Shown here: positions 15,419 through 24,743 of the stretch, piece after piece
Layout of the letters: each line of letters opens with the position of its first letter
Position numbering within the stretch: the stretch's first letter is position 1
Assembly: GCA_900315505.1 (NCBI GenBank)
Contig: OMZG01000019.1
Location: 1 to 38,929, forward strand
Length of the DNA: 38,929 nt
Reading direction: 5' to 3'
From: an uncultured Lachnospiraceae bacterium
GTDB lineage: Bacteria; Bacillota; Clostridia; Lachnospirales; Lachnospiraceae
The notes under the pieces: generated by a model
Database searches by the model: none
Told to the model about the DNA's origin: nothing
The model's input: only the letters and a program-made list of their open reading frames with translations
Translations under genes and position numbers: made by a program

Positions 15419-18400
15419 ATGAAGGATACACAGAACAAAGGAAAAGGAATACTGAAGAAGACAGCCGCGTTGGCACTCGCCGTGATGACATTCGCGACGT
15501 CTTTTTCGTGTGACTATGCGGCAGTAGGAGCGTTTGCAGCAGAAGTGACGCAGGATGCGGCGGAGAATGTAGGTGAAGCTGCAAAGAATGCTGCAAATGC
15601 TTCAAAGAAAACGGTTAAATCTATGACTGCAAGGGTTGGAGCAGCGAAAAAGAAAAGGAACGCAAAAATAAGCTCATCCAGCGATAAAAGGCCTGATATT
15701 AAAGCAAAAGGCAGTAGTAAGATTATCACAACTGATTATGGCTGGGAGATAGATTTCAGTGATGATGATAGAGCAAAGGCAGTAAGAAGTACAATGCCGG
15801 AGGATAGTGGTAATCAGACATACATTATCACATACTATGCAGGCACTAATGATACAATTACTCCAGACATGAAGATCTATTACAATTTTTTGGATAAGGA
15901 TGGTAAATCGCAACGTGTCGAACTTACTTCTTCAAGATGCACGATAACTCCGGGTAAACTAGGCTCTACAGAGAATTATAATGGTGATGTAATTGTACAG
16001 ACAAAAAGTGCGTTTTTTACCAGCTTAAGCAGTGCAAATTATAAGAGTCCTTTAGAGGGAAATACATCAGCACTAAATGGTTTTACTCTATACTATAATA
16101 TTAAAGATTCTATAACTAAAATGGGTTCAACAGGAATAGTTCTGAGCCTGGGTTCAACAGGGGCTGATCAACATGAACGTCCTGCAGATACAAGTCACAC
16201 AGTAACATTTGGTGAACTGGATGATCCGTCATCGGGTACGGCTGCCGGGACCTTTGAATATGAAGGTGGAGAGGCAGTAAAGCCTAAGATATTTGTAAAT
16301 ATCGGTAAGGACAATAGCGGTAACATTATCTATGAGAAGGTCTCAGAGGCGGATAGTAATTATAGGTATGACGATAATACTACGTCAGGTACGGCGAATG
16401 TAACAGCAACACTTAGTGACGTGGATCATTACGGAGAGGAAGTCTCCATCGACTATACGATAGTTGGCCGCTCTATCAACCAGGATGGTACGAAGACAGA
16501 GAAGAGCAATATAAGCATTACGAATCCTCTAGATCACACCTATGATGGAAAGGATTGGGATCCATCATTTACAATTGTAGACACCATCCAGAAAAGTGAT
16601 GGGACTACTATGCAATATACGTTACAGAAGAGTACAACTGCTAATCATTCGGATGGCGACTACTATGTTACTTTCGATAAGGGCGATGCAAAGAACGCTG
16701 CTGATAATATTCCTGTAACTATTCATGGCCGTGGTAATTACTCTGGAGAAGTATCAAAGACAGTTAATATAAAGCCTATTAACATCGCAATCGACTCAAC
16801 TGGCGCTATCACGGATAATAAGCTCACCATGACAGCAGAGTATACCTCAGGCGCTCCGAAGATTTCTCTGTCATACGCTCTGGGTAGTGATAGCTATACC
16901 ATGAAAGAAGGTACAGACTACACTATCAATGGGTATAATCTCACTGGCTCAGGAACTAATCTTCAGATTTCAGCAAACATTACTTTCAAAGGGAACTTTG
17001 CAGGCAGCGGTACGAAGACTGGCACAGTGGCTCAGGGCTCGATAGCTGAAAAAGGAAATACAGTATATATATACAATGGAGAGACAAACGATCCAGAATC
17101 AGCATGGAATATAGATGGTCGGCCGGGCTGGCACAAGGTAGGAACACTTACAGGAAAGAAGGATAAGAATAAAGATTACGAGACAATAGACGCACCGGAT
17201 GATGCATTTGTATACTTCAATCCGACAGGCGCAAGACCTACGCTCAGAATCGTTGATTCTGAGGGTAATGTAATAACCGATGCCGGATATGAATATGCAA
17301 GCAACCCGACGCTCGATAAGCATGGCTGGCCTGGCTCGACTGCTGCAAAAAATGATTCAAAATATGATACATCTACAGCAAGCACAAGTGGAACCGGTCA
17401 GGGATGGGCTGTCACAGTAAGAGGAAAGGGCAATTACAAAACGGACGGTCAGTTCCGGCTCATTTTCGATGTAAAGAAGCTTCCTCTTTCAAGTGAGAGA
17501 GTTACAGTTACGAATTACAGAGTGGAGAAGGATGTACCAAAGGTAGATCTGGAATTTGATGGCAAGACGACAATTGATCCATCGAACTATACCGTCTCTA
17601 TAGACAGCAGAAAAGCCGGAGCTGCAGTACCTGCAACCATCAAGGCATTAGACAAGAGTGTAGTAAACTATTCTGGTAGTGCAACGAAGAATGTGACAAA
17701 TGGTCTTGATCTGTCTGCTGCCATTGTAACTAAAGATGATACAGACGCACAGCTCAGGGTAAGACTTTTTGACCCATATACAGGTAAAGAGCTGACAGGT
17801 GAAAATGGTGATCCGCTTCCATACTATGGAGATTCTGTCACACCAAAATTCATAGTAGAGAAGCGCACAGATCAAGCTGGTCAGAGCGGAACAACGACTC
17901 ATACATGGAAGATGATTGGAGAAAACCAGTATCATGTGGAACTCACCAAGCTTGAGAAATCCGATCGTGCCGGATATATCAAGAAGGGAACAGTCGAACT
18001 AACTGGTACCGGATCTGAATTATATACTCCTGAAAATAAACCGCTGAGTATATATTACTATGTCTCGCAGAATAGCATGACAGGCAAGCTGGGAACGATT
18101 TTCAATGCTGATATTGACAGCATTACATCGAGAGAGGATCTGGGTGTAATAGGTTCACAGCTTGGCATATATATGAGGCCAAAGAATATCGGCAAGCTTC
18201 TGGTAGTGGGAACGAGCAGTAGTTCAGGAAATGACCCGGATAATAAGCCGGAATCAAATGACTATGCAACATTCTATGATCCTTCATCGACAGATGCTGA
18301 TAGCGCAAAAGCGAAAAATGGCGCAATCTACTGGACCGTTCCGCAAATCGACAACTCAAACGCTAAGGGAGTAAGGCTTACACTGGAGACAGATTACCAG

Positions 18401-21400
18401 CTTTCCGGTCCGAAAATGGCAAGTGGTAAGACAACAGTAACAGTTTCGGGTATTAACAACTTTACCGGAATCATGGAGGTTTCACTGGATCAGGTTGATA
18501 TAGGAAAGAGTAATGATATCATCGTATCACCTAAACCTAAGGAAGATCAGCCATATACCGGCAACCCGGTATTCCCGGAGGTTGGTCTGCTTCAGCAGTC
18601 TACAGGATATATCATTGATCCTACCAGCTACTGGGTAATATATCGTGATGCAGAGGGACACAGATTTGTTCTGACGACTGATAAAGATGGAAAATACGGC
18701 TTTGCAACGGCTAACACTAGTACTACCACAGAAGTCTCATCAATAATTGAGAACACAACTCAGATTGATCCGACTGCTACAGCAGGTAATTCACAGACGA
18801 ACTACGCAAAGTATTTCAAGGGTGAAGGTGAAGGTTACACCATTACCATAGAGATGAAGCAGGGAACTGATAATAATACTCAGTTCAGTGGTTCAACGTA
18901 TAAGACTGATAAGGTAGTTCAGTACAATATTAAGAAAACTAATGTAAATGACAAAATAGTCACAAGCTTCAATAAGACCCAGAAGCAGGTAACATACGAA
19001 GGATTTGCTAAGGACAGTGGTGGTTATATGCCATCAGGAGCAAGGACAAAGCTTCCTAAGCTGCCTGGCGATACAGGCACAGATCCGGGTATAATATTCA
19101 GTGTTAAGGACAGGGCTACTAACAAGGATCTCGATCCTGACAAGGATTACACGATCACGCCTAGGACAGGAACAGATGACTATTTCAAGTACCCTGGTGT
19201 AAAGGAGATTACTGTATCAGGTATCGGCGAGTATGCCGGTATCATCACGGATTCCTATACTGTTAAGGGAAATCTGAGCCGCCTGTATGATCCGGATTAC
19301 TTTACATTCAAGGTGGGTGATTATACATTCACTAAGAGCGAAACGCTGAAAGTATATACTACAGAATATGGCTCATTTAAGACAGCTGGTGATCAGGATG
19401 TGTCGCTTGATAATCTGACCATTACTATACCTGGAGTGAATATACCTCTCGAGGAGGATGTTGATTACAGACTGTCTACAAAGCAGATAACCGGCTCAGG
19501 GCTGAAGACGATCACTATTACAGGCCTTGGCGCATATTCAGGCACATCAAATGTACTGAGGATAAATGTGGTTGAAAGCCGCGCCAACCTTCAGTGGGCA
19601 GCAAATAATACTGATACTCTCGAGGTGGCCTACAGGAATTCAGGATATAAGCTGGGAACAGACCTGCCGATTTACAGCCCATATTCGTCAGGTAATATAA
19701 AACTGACTCAGGTTAGTAAGGATGCAAGTGGAAATACTCAGGCTGATACAGGAGATACTGTAACCATAAGCGGTACATCAAGTGATGGATCAAAACTTGA
19801 TCCTAGAGCAGATCAGACAGATGTCAGCCCGATACTTACGAAGGTAGGAGACTATACAATAGTGATTTCAGGTCCTCCTGCTGCCAATCAGAATAGCACA
19901 CTCCATCTGTTGATCAAGTATAATCTGTCTACGGCTGAAGTGACAGGAATAGGTGGACCGTATGAATACACAGGTAGTGATCCTTATAGAGATGATGCTG
20001 GCTTTAAAAACCAGATAGTTGTCAAGGCAGATGGCACGCAGCTCATAGAAGGAACTGACTATACAATCAGTAGAGATCAGAGAAACGGGTCGTATGCTAA
20101 TGCAGGACAGCATACTATCACCATCAGTCCGACCTCTTATAGTAAGTACTGGAGTGATCCGGAACCATCATATTATTATGAAGTTACACCGCTGAATATT
20201 GATGAGAAGATGCATGCGGCTGACCTGACTAATTCTTTCACATATAATGGAACTGATCAGAATATCCCTGATTCAGCCTTCTCTGGTAAAGTAACGTACG
20301 ATGGGATTTCGGGTTCACTTCAGATTGGAAGGGATTTCGAGGTAAGCTATCCTGACGGAAAGAAGAATGTTGGTAGTGGTAAAGATCATAAGCTAAGGTA
20401 CCAGGTAGTAGGTAAAGGGAACTATGAGGGATCTACCACATACGGTTATTTCGTTATCAACCCTTATAATATTGAGGGAAAGGCTGATGATATAACATTC
20501 CCTAAGCAGTATTATGCAGGTGCAGGGGTGGATGTCATTCCACAGTCTCTGAATCTCTCTGGATTTACGGATCCTCTTCAGATTGACAGTGATTATACAG
20601 CCATCGGAAAGGGTGGCAATAACACTGTGTCCAGGGGAACAGACAGGGCTAAAGTGACTATCACCGGTACTGGCAACTTTACCGGAAGTGTTGATAAAGA
20701 GTACATCATTGAAAGACTGGCAATTGAAAATGCCAATGTGACAACTACAAATCTGGATTATACAGGTGATTATTTCACGAATCCAAATGATTATGTATCA
20801 GTCACAATACCAGTAAACGGCGGGAAACAGCTGACTTATAATAAGGACTACACGATCAGAATCAGGAGAACAGCTGATGGTGATGGTAATCCGGTCAATG
20901 AGGAGATCAGCCCGGTTGACAAGCTTATAGATGCCGGTGATTATGACATCATCGTGGTTGCTAAAAACGGTAGTGACCTGGTAAACGGGACTGAACATAC
21001 AAGCGTAAATCTCCATATAGAGCCTAAGGATATAGGTGGAAGTGCTTCTGATTTCTCAGTATCAAATGCCGAATGGACAGGCAATCCGGTTAAGCCAGAT
21101 GTATACAGAGGAAGCACGAAGGTTGACAGCTCATGGCTGACATATTCCGGGAACCTTACTAATGCCTGCGGAACACTTAAGGAAATGAGAGCTGTGAATT
21201 CCGGATTCAGTGAGAGCGAGCTTCCGACGGTAACCGTAAAAGGACATGGCAATTTCAAGGGTTCAGTACCGCTTCACTTTACGATTGGACATTCGTTTGA
21301 AAGCGCAAATGTGTCTGTAAATGGTGGCAGGATAACCTACAACGGCGATAAGCATGACAACCTGACTTTCAGTATTACTCATCCGAACAGTGATGTTGAT

Positions 21401-23314
21401 ACCAGCAAGGTGACGTATGAAACGAAGTATCCGGATGATATGGTAAATGCAGGAGTTAAGTCAGTAGTGCTGACAGCTCAGAGCGGACCGCTTTATGGAA
21501 CAAAGAAGGTAGATGTCACTATTTACCCGATATCTGGAAGCGCATGGTCAGCAGAATTTACAGATCTGCCGATGGATTCGAGTGGTATGTACTATACCCA
21601 GTATGAGGGAAGTGCAATTGCACCGGCTGTCAGAGCATATGTACTTACCTCTGGCGGGCAGAGAACAGTAATACCACTGCAGAGTAGTGAGATTACCTAC
21701 GCGAACAACAATGCTGCAGGTACCGCTTCCGTGACAATCAAGCCTCAGAACTACGAAGGCACTAAGGTCCTTTACTTTAAGATACTTGGAGTGGATATAA
21801 GCCAGGACAATAATGTATATGTCGCATTTGCGGATGGAATAACAAGGCGTAAATACACAGGAAGTGCCATACAGCCTAAGGTGACTGTAACATTCGCAGG
21901 TAGTCGTGGAACAGTAGTACTGACACAGGACAGGGATTATTCACTTACGTACACGGATAATACCAAGGCAGGGGCAGCAAATGTAAAGATTACCGGAATC
22001 GGTAATTATAGCGGTTCAAGGGATCTGCCATTCTCCATCTGGGCAGATCTGAATGACAAGACCTCTACCTTCACTGTTCCGAAGCAGATGTACACTGGTG
22101 AGCCGATCACAGCGCTTCAGGGTGCTACTATCAAGGCCGGTGGCAATGACCTGAAGCTGGGAACTGACTATACACTAAGCATCACATCGACAGATGCGTA
22201 CAGGACGAAGGGAACAGCAATATTTACCGCGCAGGGCCAGTATTACGAAGGCACCAGAACTGTACAGTTCGACATCGGAAATGACGCTTCGATGTACAAT
22301 GTCATCGGAGTCGCAAGTTCATATGTATTCGATCATCAGGCGCACAAACCGGTGCCGGTAGTTACAGACAAGCAGGGGCAGGTATATCCGACGAATTCAG
22401 TCACATACCAGAACACAAGTGATGGAGATACCTGCGTCAATGCCGGAAATGTAAGGATGACGATCACTATCACGAGCCACGGCCAGACAGTGAGCATCCC
22501 GTACAACTACATCATCGAGCCGAGAAATATCAATACAGCTACATTTACTCCGCTCCGTGATGTCGACTATAATGGTAAGCCACATACACCTACAGTCCGT
22601 ATCACAGAGGGTACAAGGCTTCTGACAGGTACATCGACAAGCAGCGATGGATCAGCGGATTATGTTGTAACATATCTCAACAATACACAGCCGGGTAAGG
22701 CACAGGTAGTCGTGACAGGAATCAACAACTATACAGGAGTATCTAACCTCTACTTCAGTATCAATATAAAGGCTGCGCCACAGATGATCGTCACTGCAAT
22801 GCCTAGCGGAAGACTCAAGGTAACCTGGAACAAGGTCAGTGGAGTCAGCGGATACAGAATATTCTATACACCGGAGGGCGGGACCCAGAAGCAGGTCAAT
22901 GTATCTGGCAGCAAGAAGTCGACTTATCTGACAGGACTCACAAGAGGAGTTGTCTACACTGTAGGTGTACAGAGCTATATCACTGCAAACGGAGTGAATG
23001 GTTATAGTTCAGCATCTGTCCAGCAGATAGCTACATCGACGAGCAAGCCTACGATCACCTCTGCAAAGAGCACAGGCAAGGGCAGGATCAAGATTACCTG
23101 GAAGAAGGTATCGAATGCCACAGCATACATGGTCTACAGAAAGACCGGCAATGGCAAGTGGTCAAGAGTGAAGACCACGAAGAGCACCTCATACACGAAC
23201 TCAGGTCTGAAGAGCGGCCAGAAGTACACATATAAGGTAATCTCCTACAAGCAGTCAGGTGTAAAGAGGAGCTTCAGCAAGTATTCTAACGGCAGGACAG
23301 TAAGAGCGAAGTAA
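15419..23314 (+). CDS. Giant secreted repeat protein (Ig-like/MBG-type modules, two fibronectin III domains)
   Basis: A 2631-residue exported protein. The signal peptide spans about 1-40 (basic NKGKGILKK, hydrophobic core, AFA-AEV). The bulk is at least a dozen beta-rich modules of roughly 90-200 residues. They recur with a YxG...P opening, a GTDYTI-like middle and a GxGNYxG closing motif (for example HGRGNYSG, VGKGNYEG, TGTGNFTG, KGHGNFKG, TGIGNYSG, TGINNYTG), as in MBG/Ig-like modules of Firmicute adhesins. Two fibronectin type III domains end the chain (about 2452-2540 and 2541-2631). There is no LPxTG-type signal, TM helix or other anchor at the C-terminus. The ATG at 15419 is chosen for GGAGG 7 nt upstream and the signal peptide directly after it; in-frame ATGs at 15287 and 15326 would bury the signal by 31-44 residues. 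Codon use looks more A/T-ending than in neighbouring genes. Confidence 0.88.
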   Translation: MKDTQNKGKGILKKTAALALAVMTFATSFSCDYAAVGAFAAEVTQDAAENVGEAAKNAANASKKTVKSMTARVGAAKKKRNAKISSSSDKRPDIKAKGSSKIITTDYGWEIDFSDDDRAKAVRSTMPEDSGNQTYIITYYAGTNDTITPDMKIYYNFLDKDGKSQRVELTSSRCTITPGKLGSTENYNGDVIVQTKSAFFTSLSSANYKSPLEGNTSALNGFTLYYNIKDSITKMGSTGIVLSLGSTGADQHERPADTSHTVTFGELDDPSSGTAAGTFEYEGGEAVKPKIFVNIGKDNSGNIIYEKVSEADSNYRYDDNTTSGTANVTATLSDVDHYGEEVSIDYTIVGRSINQDGTKTEKSNISITNPLDHTYDGKDWDPSFTIVDTIQKSDGTTMQYTLQKSTTANHSDGDYYVTFDKGDAKNAADNIPVTIHGRGNYSGEVSKTVNIKPINIAIDSTGAITDNKLTMTAEYTSGAPKISLSYALGSDSYTMKEGTDYTINGYNLTGSGTNLQISANITFKGNFAGSGTKTGTVAQGSIAEKGNTVYIYNGETNDPESAWNIDGRPGWHKVGTLTGKKDKNKDYETIDAPDDAFVYFNPTGARPTLRIVDSEGNVITDAGYEYASNPTLDKHGWPGSTAAKNDSKYDTSTASTSGTGQGWAVTVRGKGNYKTDGQFRLIFDVKKLPLSSERVTVTNYRVEKDVPKVDLEFDGKTTIDPSNYTVSIDSRKAGAAVPATIKALDKSVVNYSGSATKNVTNGLDLSAAIVTKDDTDAQLRVRLFDPYTGKELTGENGDPLPYYGDSVTPKFIVEKRTDQAGQSGTTTHTWKMIGENQYHVELTKLEKSDRAGYIKKGTVELTGTGSELYTPENKPLSIYYYVSQNSMTGKLGTIFNADIDSITSREDLGVIGSQLGIYMRPKNIGKLLVVGTSSSSGNDPDNKPESNDYATFYDPSSTDADSAKAKNGAIYWTVPQIDNSNAKGVRLTLETDYQLSGPKMASGKTTVTVSGINNFTGIMEVSLDQVDIGKSNDIIVSPKPKEDQPYTGNPVFPEVGLLQQSTGYIIDPTSYWVIYRDAEGHRFVLTTDKDGKYGFATANTSTTTEVSSIIENTTQIDPTATAGNSQTNYAKYFKGEGEGYTITIEMKQGTDNNTQFSGSTYKTDKVVQYNIKKTNVNDKIVTSFNKTQKQVTYEGFAKDSGGYMPSGARTKLPKLPGDTGTDPGIIFSVKDRATNKDLDPDKDYTITPRTGTDDYFKYPGVKEITVSGIGEYAGIITDSYTVKGNLSRLYDPDYFTFKVGDYTFTKSETLKVYTTEYGSFKTAGDQDVSLDNLTITIPGVNIPLEEDVDYRLSTKQITGSGLKTITITGLGAYSGTSNVLRINVVESRANLQWAANNTDTLEVAYRNSGYKLGTDLPIYSPYSSGNIKLTQVSKDASGNTQADTGDTVTISGTSSDGSKLDPRADQTDVSPILTKVGDYTIVISGPPAANQNSTLHLLIKYNLSTAEVTGIGGPYEYTGSDPYRDDAGFKNQIVVKADGTQLIEGTDYTISRDQRNGSYANAGQHTITISPTSYSKYWSDPEPSYYYEVTPLNIDEKMHAADLTNSFTYNGTDQNIPDSAFSGKVTYDGISGSLQIGRDFEVSYPDGKKNVGSGKDHKLRYQVVGKGNYEGSTTYGYFVINPYNIEGKADDITFPKQYYAGAGVDVIPQSLNLSGFTDPLQIDSDYTAIGKGGNNTVSRGTDRAKVTITGTGNFTGSVDKEYIIERLAIENANVTTTNLDYTGDYFTNPNDYVSVTIPVNGGKQLTYNKDYTIRIRRTADGDGNPVNEEISPVDKLIDAGDYDIIVVAKNGSDLVNGTEHTSVNLHIEPKDIGGSASDFSVSNAEWTGNPVKPDVYRGSTKVDSSWLTYSGNLTNACGTLKEMRAVNSGFSESELPTVTVKGHGNFKGSVPLHFTIGHSFESANVSVNGGRITYNGDKHDNLTFSITHPNSDVDTSKVTYETKYPDDMVNAGVKSVVLTAQSGPLYGTKKVDVTIYPISGSAWSAEFTDLPMDSSGMYYTQYEGSAIAPAVRAYVLTSGGQRTVIPLQSSEITYANNNAAGTASVTIKPQNYEGTKVLYFKILGVDISQDNNVYVAFADGITRRKYTGSAIQPKVTVTFAGSRGTVVLTQDRDYSLTYTDNTKAGAANVKITGIGNYSGSRDLPFSIWADLNDKTSTFTVPKQMYTGEPITALQGATIKAGGNDLKLGTDYTLSITSTDAYRTKGTAIFTAQGQYYEGTRTVQFDIGNDASMYNVIGVASSYVFDHQAHKPVPVVTDKQGQVYPTNSVTYQNTSDGDTCVNAGNVRMTITITSHGQTVSIPYNYIIEPRNINTATFTPLRDVDYNGKPHTPTVRITEGTRLLTGTSTSSDGSADYVVTYLNNTQPGKAQVVVTGINNYTGVSNLYFSINIKAAPQMIVTAMPSGRLKVTWNKVSGVSGYRIFYTPEGGTQKQVNVSGSKKSTYLTGLTRGVVYTVGVQSYITANGVNGYSSASVQQIATSTSKPTITSAKSTGKGRIKITWKKVSNATAYMVYRKTGNGKWSRVKTTKSTSYTNSGLKSGQKYTYKVISYKQSGVKRSFSKYSNGRTVRAK

Positions 23315-23341
23315 TACCTCCGCATCACATCACATACATAA

Positions 23342-23367
23342 GTCGGGCAGCAATGCCCGGCTTTTTT
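23342..23367 (+). terminator. Intrinsic terminator with GCAA loop
   Basis: GTCGGGCA (23342-23349) pairs with TGCCCGGC (23354-23361) around a GCAA tetraloop, followed by TTTTTT (23362-23367). Its T-run overlaps the -35 box of the sortase promoter. Confidence 0.92.
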
Positions 23368-23394
23368 GACTAGAAAAGACAATCGTGATAATAT
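23366..23394 (+). promoter_or_regulatory. Sortase promoter, -10 box 7 nt before the ATG
   Basis: TTGACT (23366-23371), exactly 17 nt, TAATAT (23389-23394). The ATG at 23402 lies 7 nt after the -10 box, where transcription itself should begin. No Shine-Dalgarno sequence precedes the ATG. This suggests a leaderless mRNA. Confidence 0.6.
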
Positions 23395-23401
23395 ACATCT
23401 C

Positions 23402-24649
23402 ATGAGAAATAAAGAAATAGATGAGGCGATGAAGCCTTATATAGAGAAAGAGAAAAAGGAGAGCAGAGCAGAGGCCCGTGGCGAGGAGCTGGAGGAGGAG
23501 AAGCCTCTCGAGGGTGAAGGCGATGGACTCGTAGAGATAGACGGAGTCAGGAAATTCAGGCTCGGAGAGTATATTTTTGACAGCTTCCATGAATACCGGG
23601 ACGGGATGGAGGACCTCGAGAAGATCCGGATCATCGAGAAAAAGATAGACATGAGCGATCCGAAGCTGGTGCTGCGTCTGTACAATACGATCAGGGACGG
23701 AGAGATAGTCTTCAAGACGAAGATTGGAGAGGATTTCTTCTCACACCTCGGTGACAAGGTGGCGGATAAGTCTGTCGGACTGCTGAAGGACAAGGAGGTC
23801 GTGGATACAGCCGAGGGACAGGTGAAGTACCAGCGCTTTCTCGGAATGGCTGTGATCACGATAGCAGCAGTGCTATTCGCATATTTCGGATTCAGGCAGC
23901 TCGATGATTATCTGAATACGAGGCGTATCAGGGAGGCACAGAAGCAGACCCAGCAGGATGCGAAGGAGAATTCCTCATCGGCAGGCAGGGCATCAGCGGA
24001 CAAGGCAGCCGATCTGAAGGGAAAGGATCCGTTCAGGCATACTGAGACAGTCAAAGAGAAGGATCTGAAGGTCCTGAAGGACTACAAGGCTCTGAAAAAG
24101 CAGCATCCCGAGCTGGTCGGATGGCTGAAAATTGACGGTACTGATGTCAATTACCCTGTGATGCAGCGTTCGAAGGACAATTCATACTATCTGAGTCATG
24201 CCTTTGATGGTACGAACAGCAATCAGGGAGCTTTGTTCATGGACTACCGCTCGGACTATGTGAATCCGACGACGAACACGATCATATACGGACACAATAT
24301 GAAGAACGGCTCAATGTTCGGCGGCCTGAAGAAGTACCTGAACGAGGACTATTTCAATAAGCACAGGACGATAAAGTTCGACACGGTCTATGAGCACAGA
24401 GAGTATGAGGTTGTGGCAGTGTGTCTCGCTAAGGTGCAGTCCTCGAGTGATGACAGCTTCCGCTATTACAATTTCATCCAGGCAGATAATGAGAATGAAT
24501 GGGATGCCTTCGTGGAAAGCGTCGGCGGAATGGTTGTTAATGGCGGCATGGACGTGAAGGCGGGAGACGAGCTGCTGACGCTCTCGACATGTAATAATTA
24601 TGTAGAGGACGGCAGGCTTTTCCTCGTCGCAAAGCGCCTGGATCAGTAA
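23402..24649 (+). CDS. Class B-type sortase with long cytoplasmic N-terminus
   Basis: A 415-residue transpeptidase that joins surface proteins to the cell wall. The sortase core has VGWLKIDGTDVNYPVMQ (about 245-261), the catalytic His298 in IIYGHNMKNGSMFGGLKKY, Cys397 in TLSTC and Arg405 in DGRLFLVAKR, all in class B order. Unlike ordinary sortases, which have a short leader, this one has ~145 charged, helix-rich residues before a TM helix at about 146-164. The added part would be cytoplasmic and is unexplained. The ATG at 23402 has no ribosome site; a TTG at 23366 lies in the terminator T-run and is rejected. The next gene encodes a likely substrate. Confidence 0.9.
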   Translation: MRNKEIDEAMKPYIEKEKKESRAEARGEELEEEKPLEGEGDGLVEIDGVRKFRLGEYIFDSFHEYRDGMEDLEKIRIIEKKIDMSDPKLVLRLYNTIRDGEIVFKTKIGEDFFSHLGDKVADKSVGLLKDKEVVDTAEGQVKYQRFLGMAVITIAAVLFAYFGFRQLDDYLNTRRIREAQKQTQQDAKENSSSAGRASADKAADLKGKDPFRHTETVKEKDLKVLKDYKALKKQHPELVGWLKIDGTDVNYPVMQRSKDNSYYLSHAFDGTNSNQGALFMDYRSDYVNPTTNTIIYGHNMKNGSMFGGLKKYLNEDYFNKHRTIKFDTVYEHREYEVVAVCLAKVQSSSDDSFRYYNFIQADNENEWDAFVESVGGMVVNGGMDVKAGDELLTLSTCNNYVEDGRLFLVAKRLDQ

Positions 24650-24665
24650 AATCACAGATTAACTG

Positions 24666-24694
24666 TTGAAAGACGGATTTTGTTGCTGTATAAT
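24666..24694 (+). promoter_or_regulatory. Promoter of the leucine-rich-repeat surface protein
   Basis: TTGAAA (24666-24671), exactly 17 nt, perfect TATAAT (24689-24694). It starts 16 nt after the sortase stop, so the substrate gene can be expressed separately and strongly. The leader is ~43 nt. Confidence 0.85.
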
Positions 24695-24743
24695 TACACT
24701 AAGTATGTAAAGAGATTTCGGAGGGCACTATAGGGAAGCGCAC

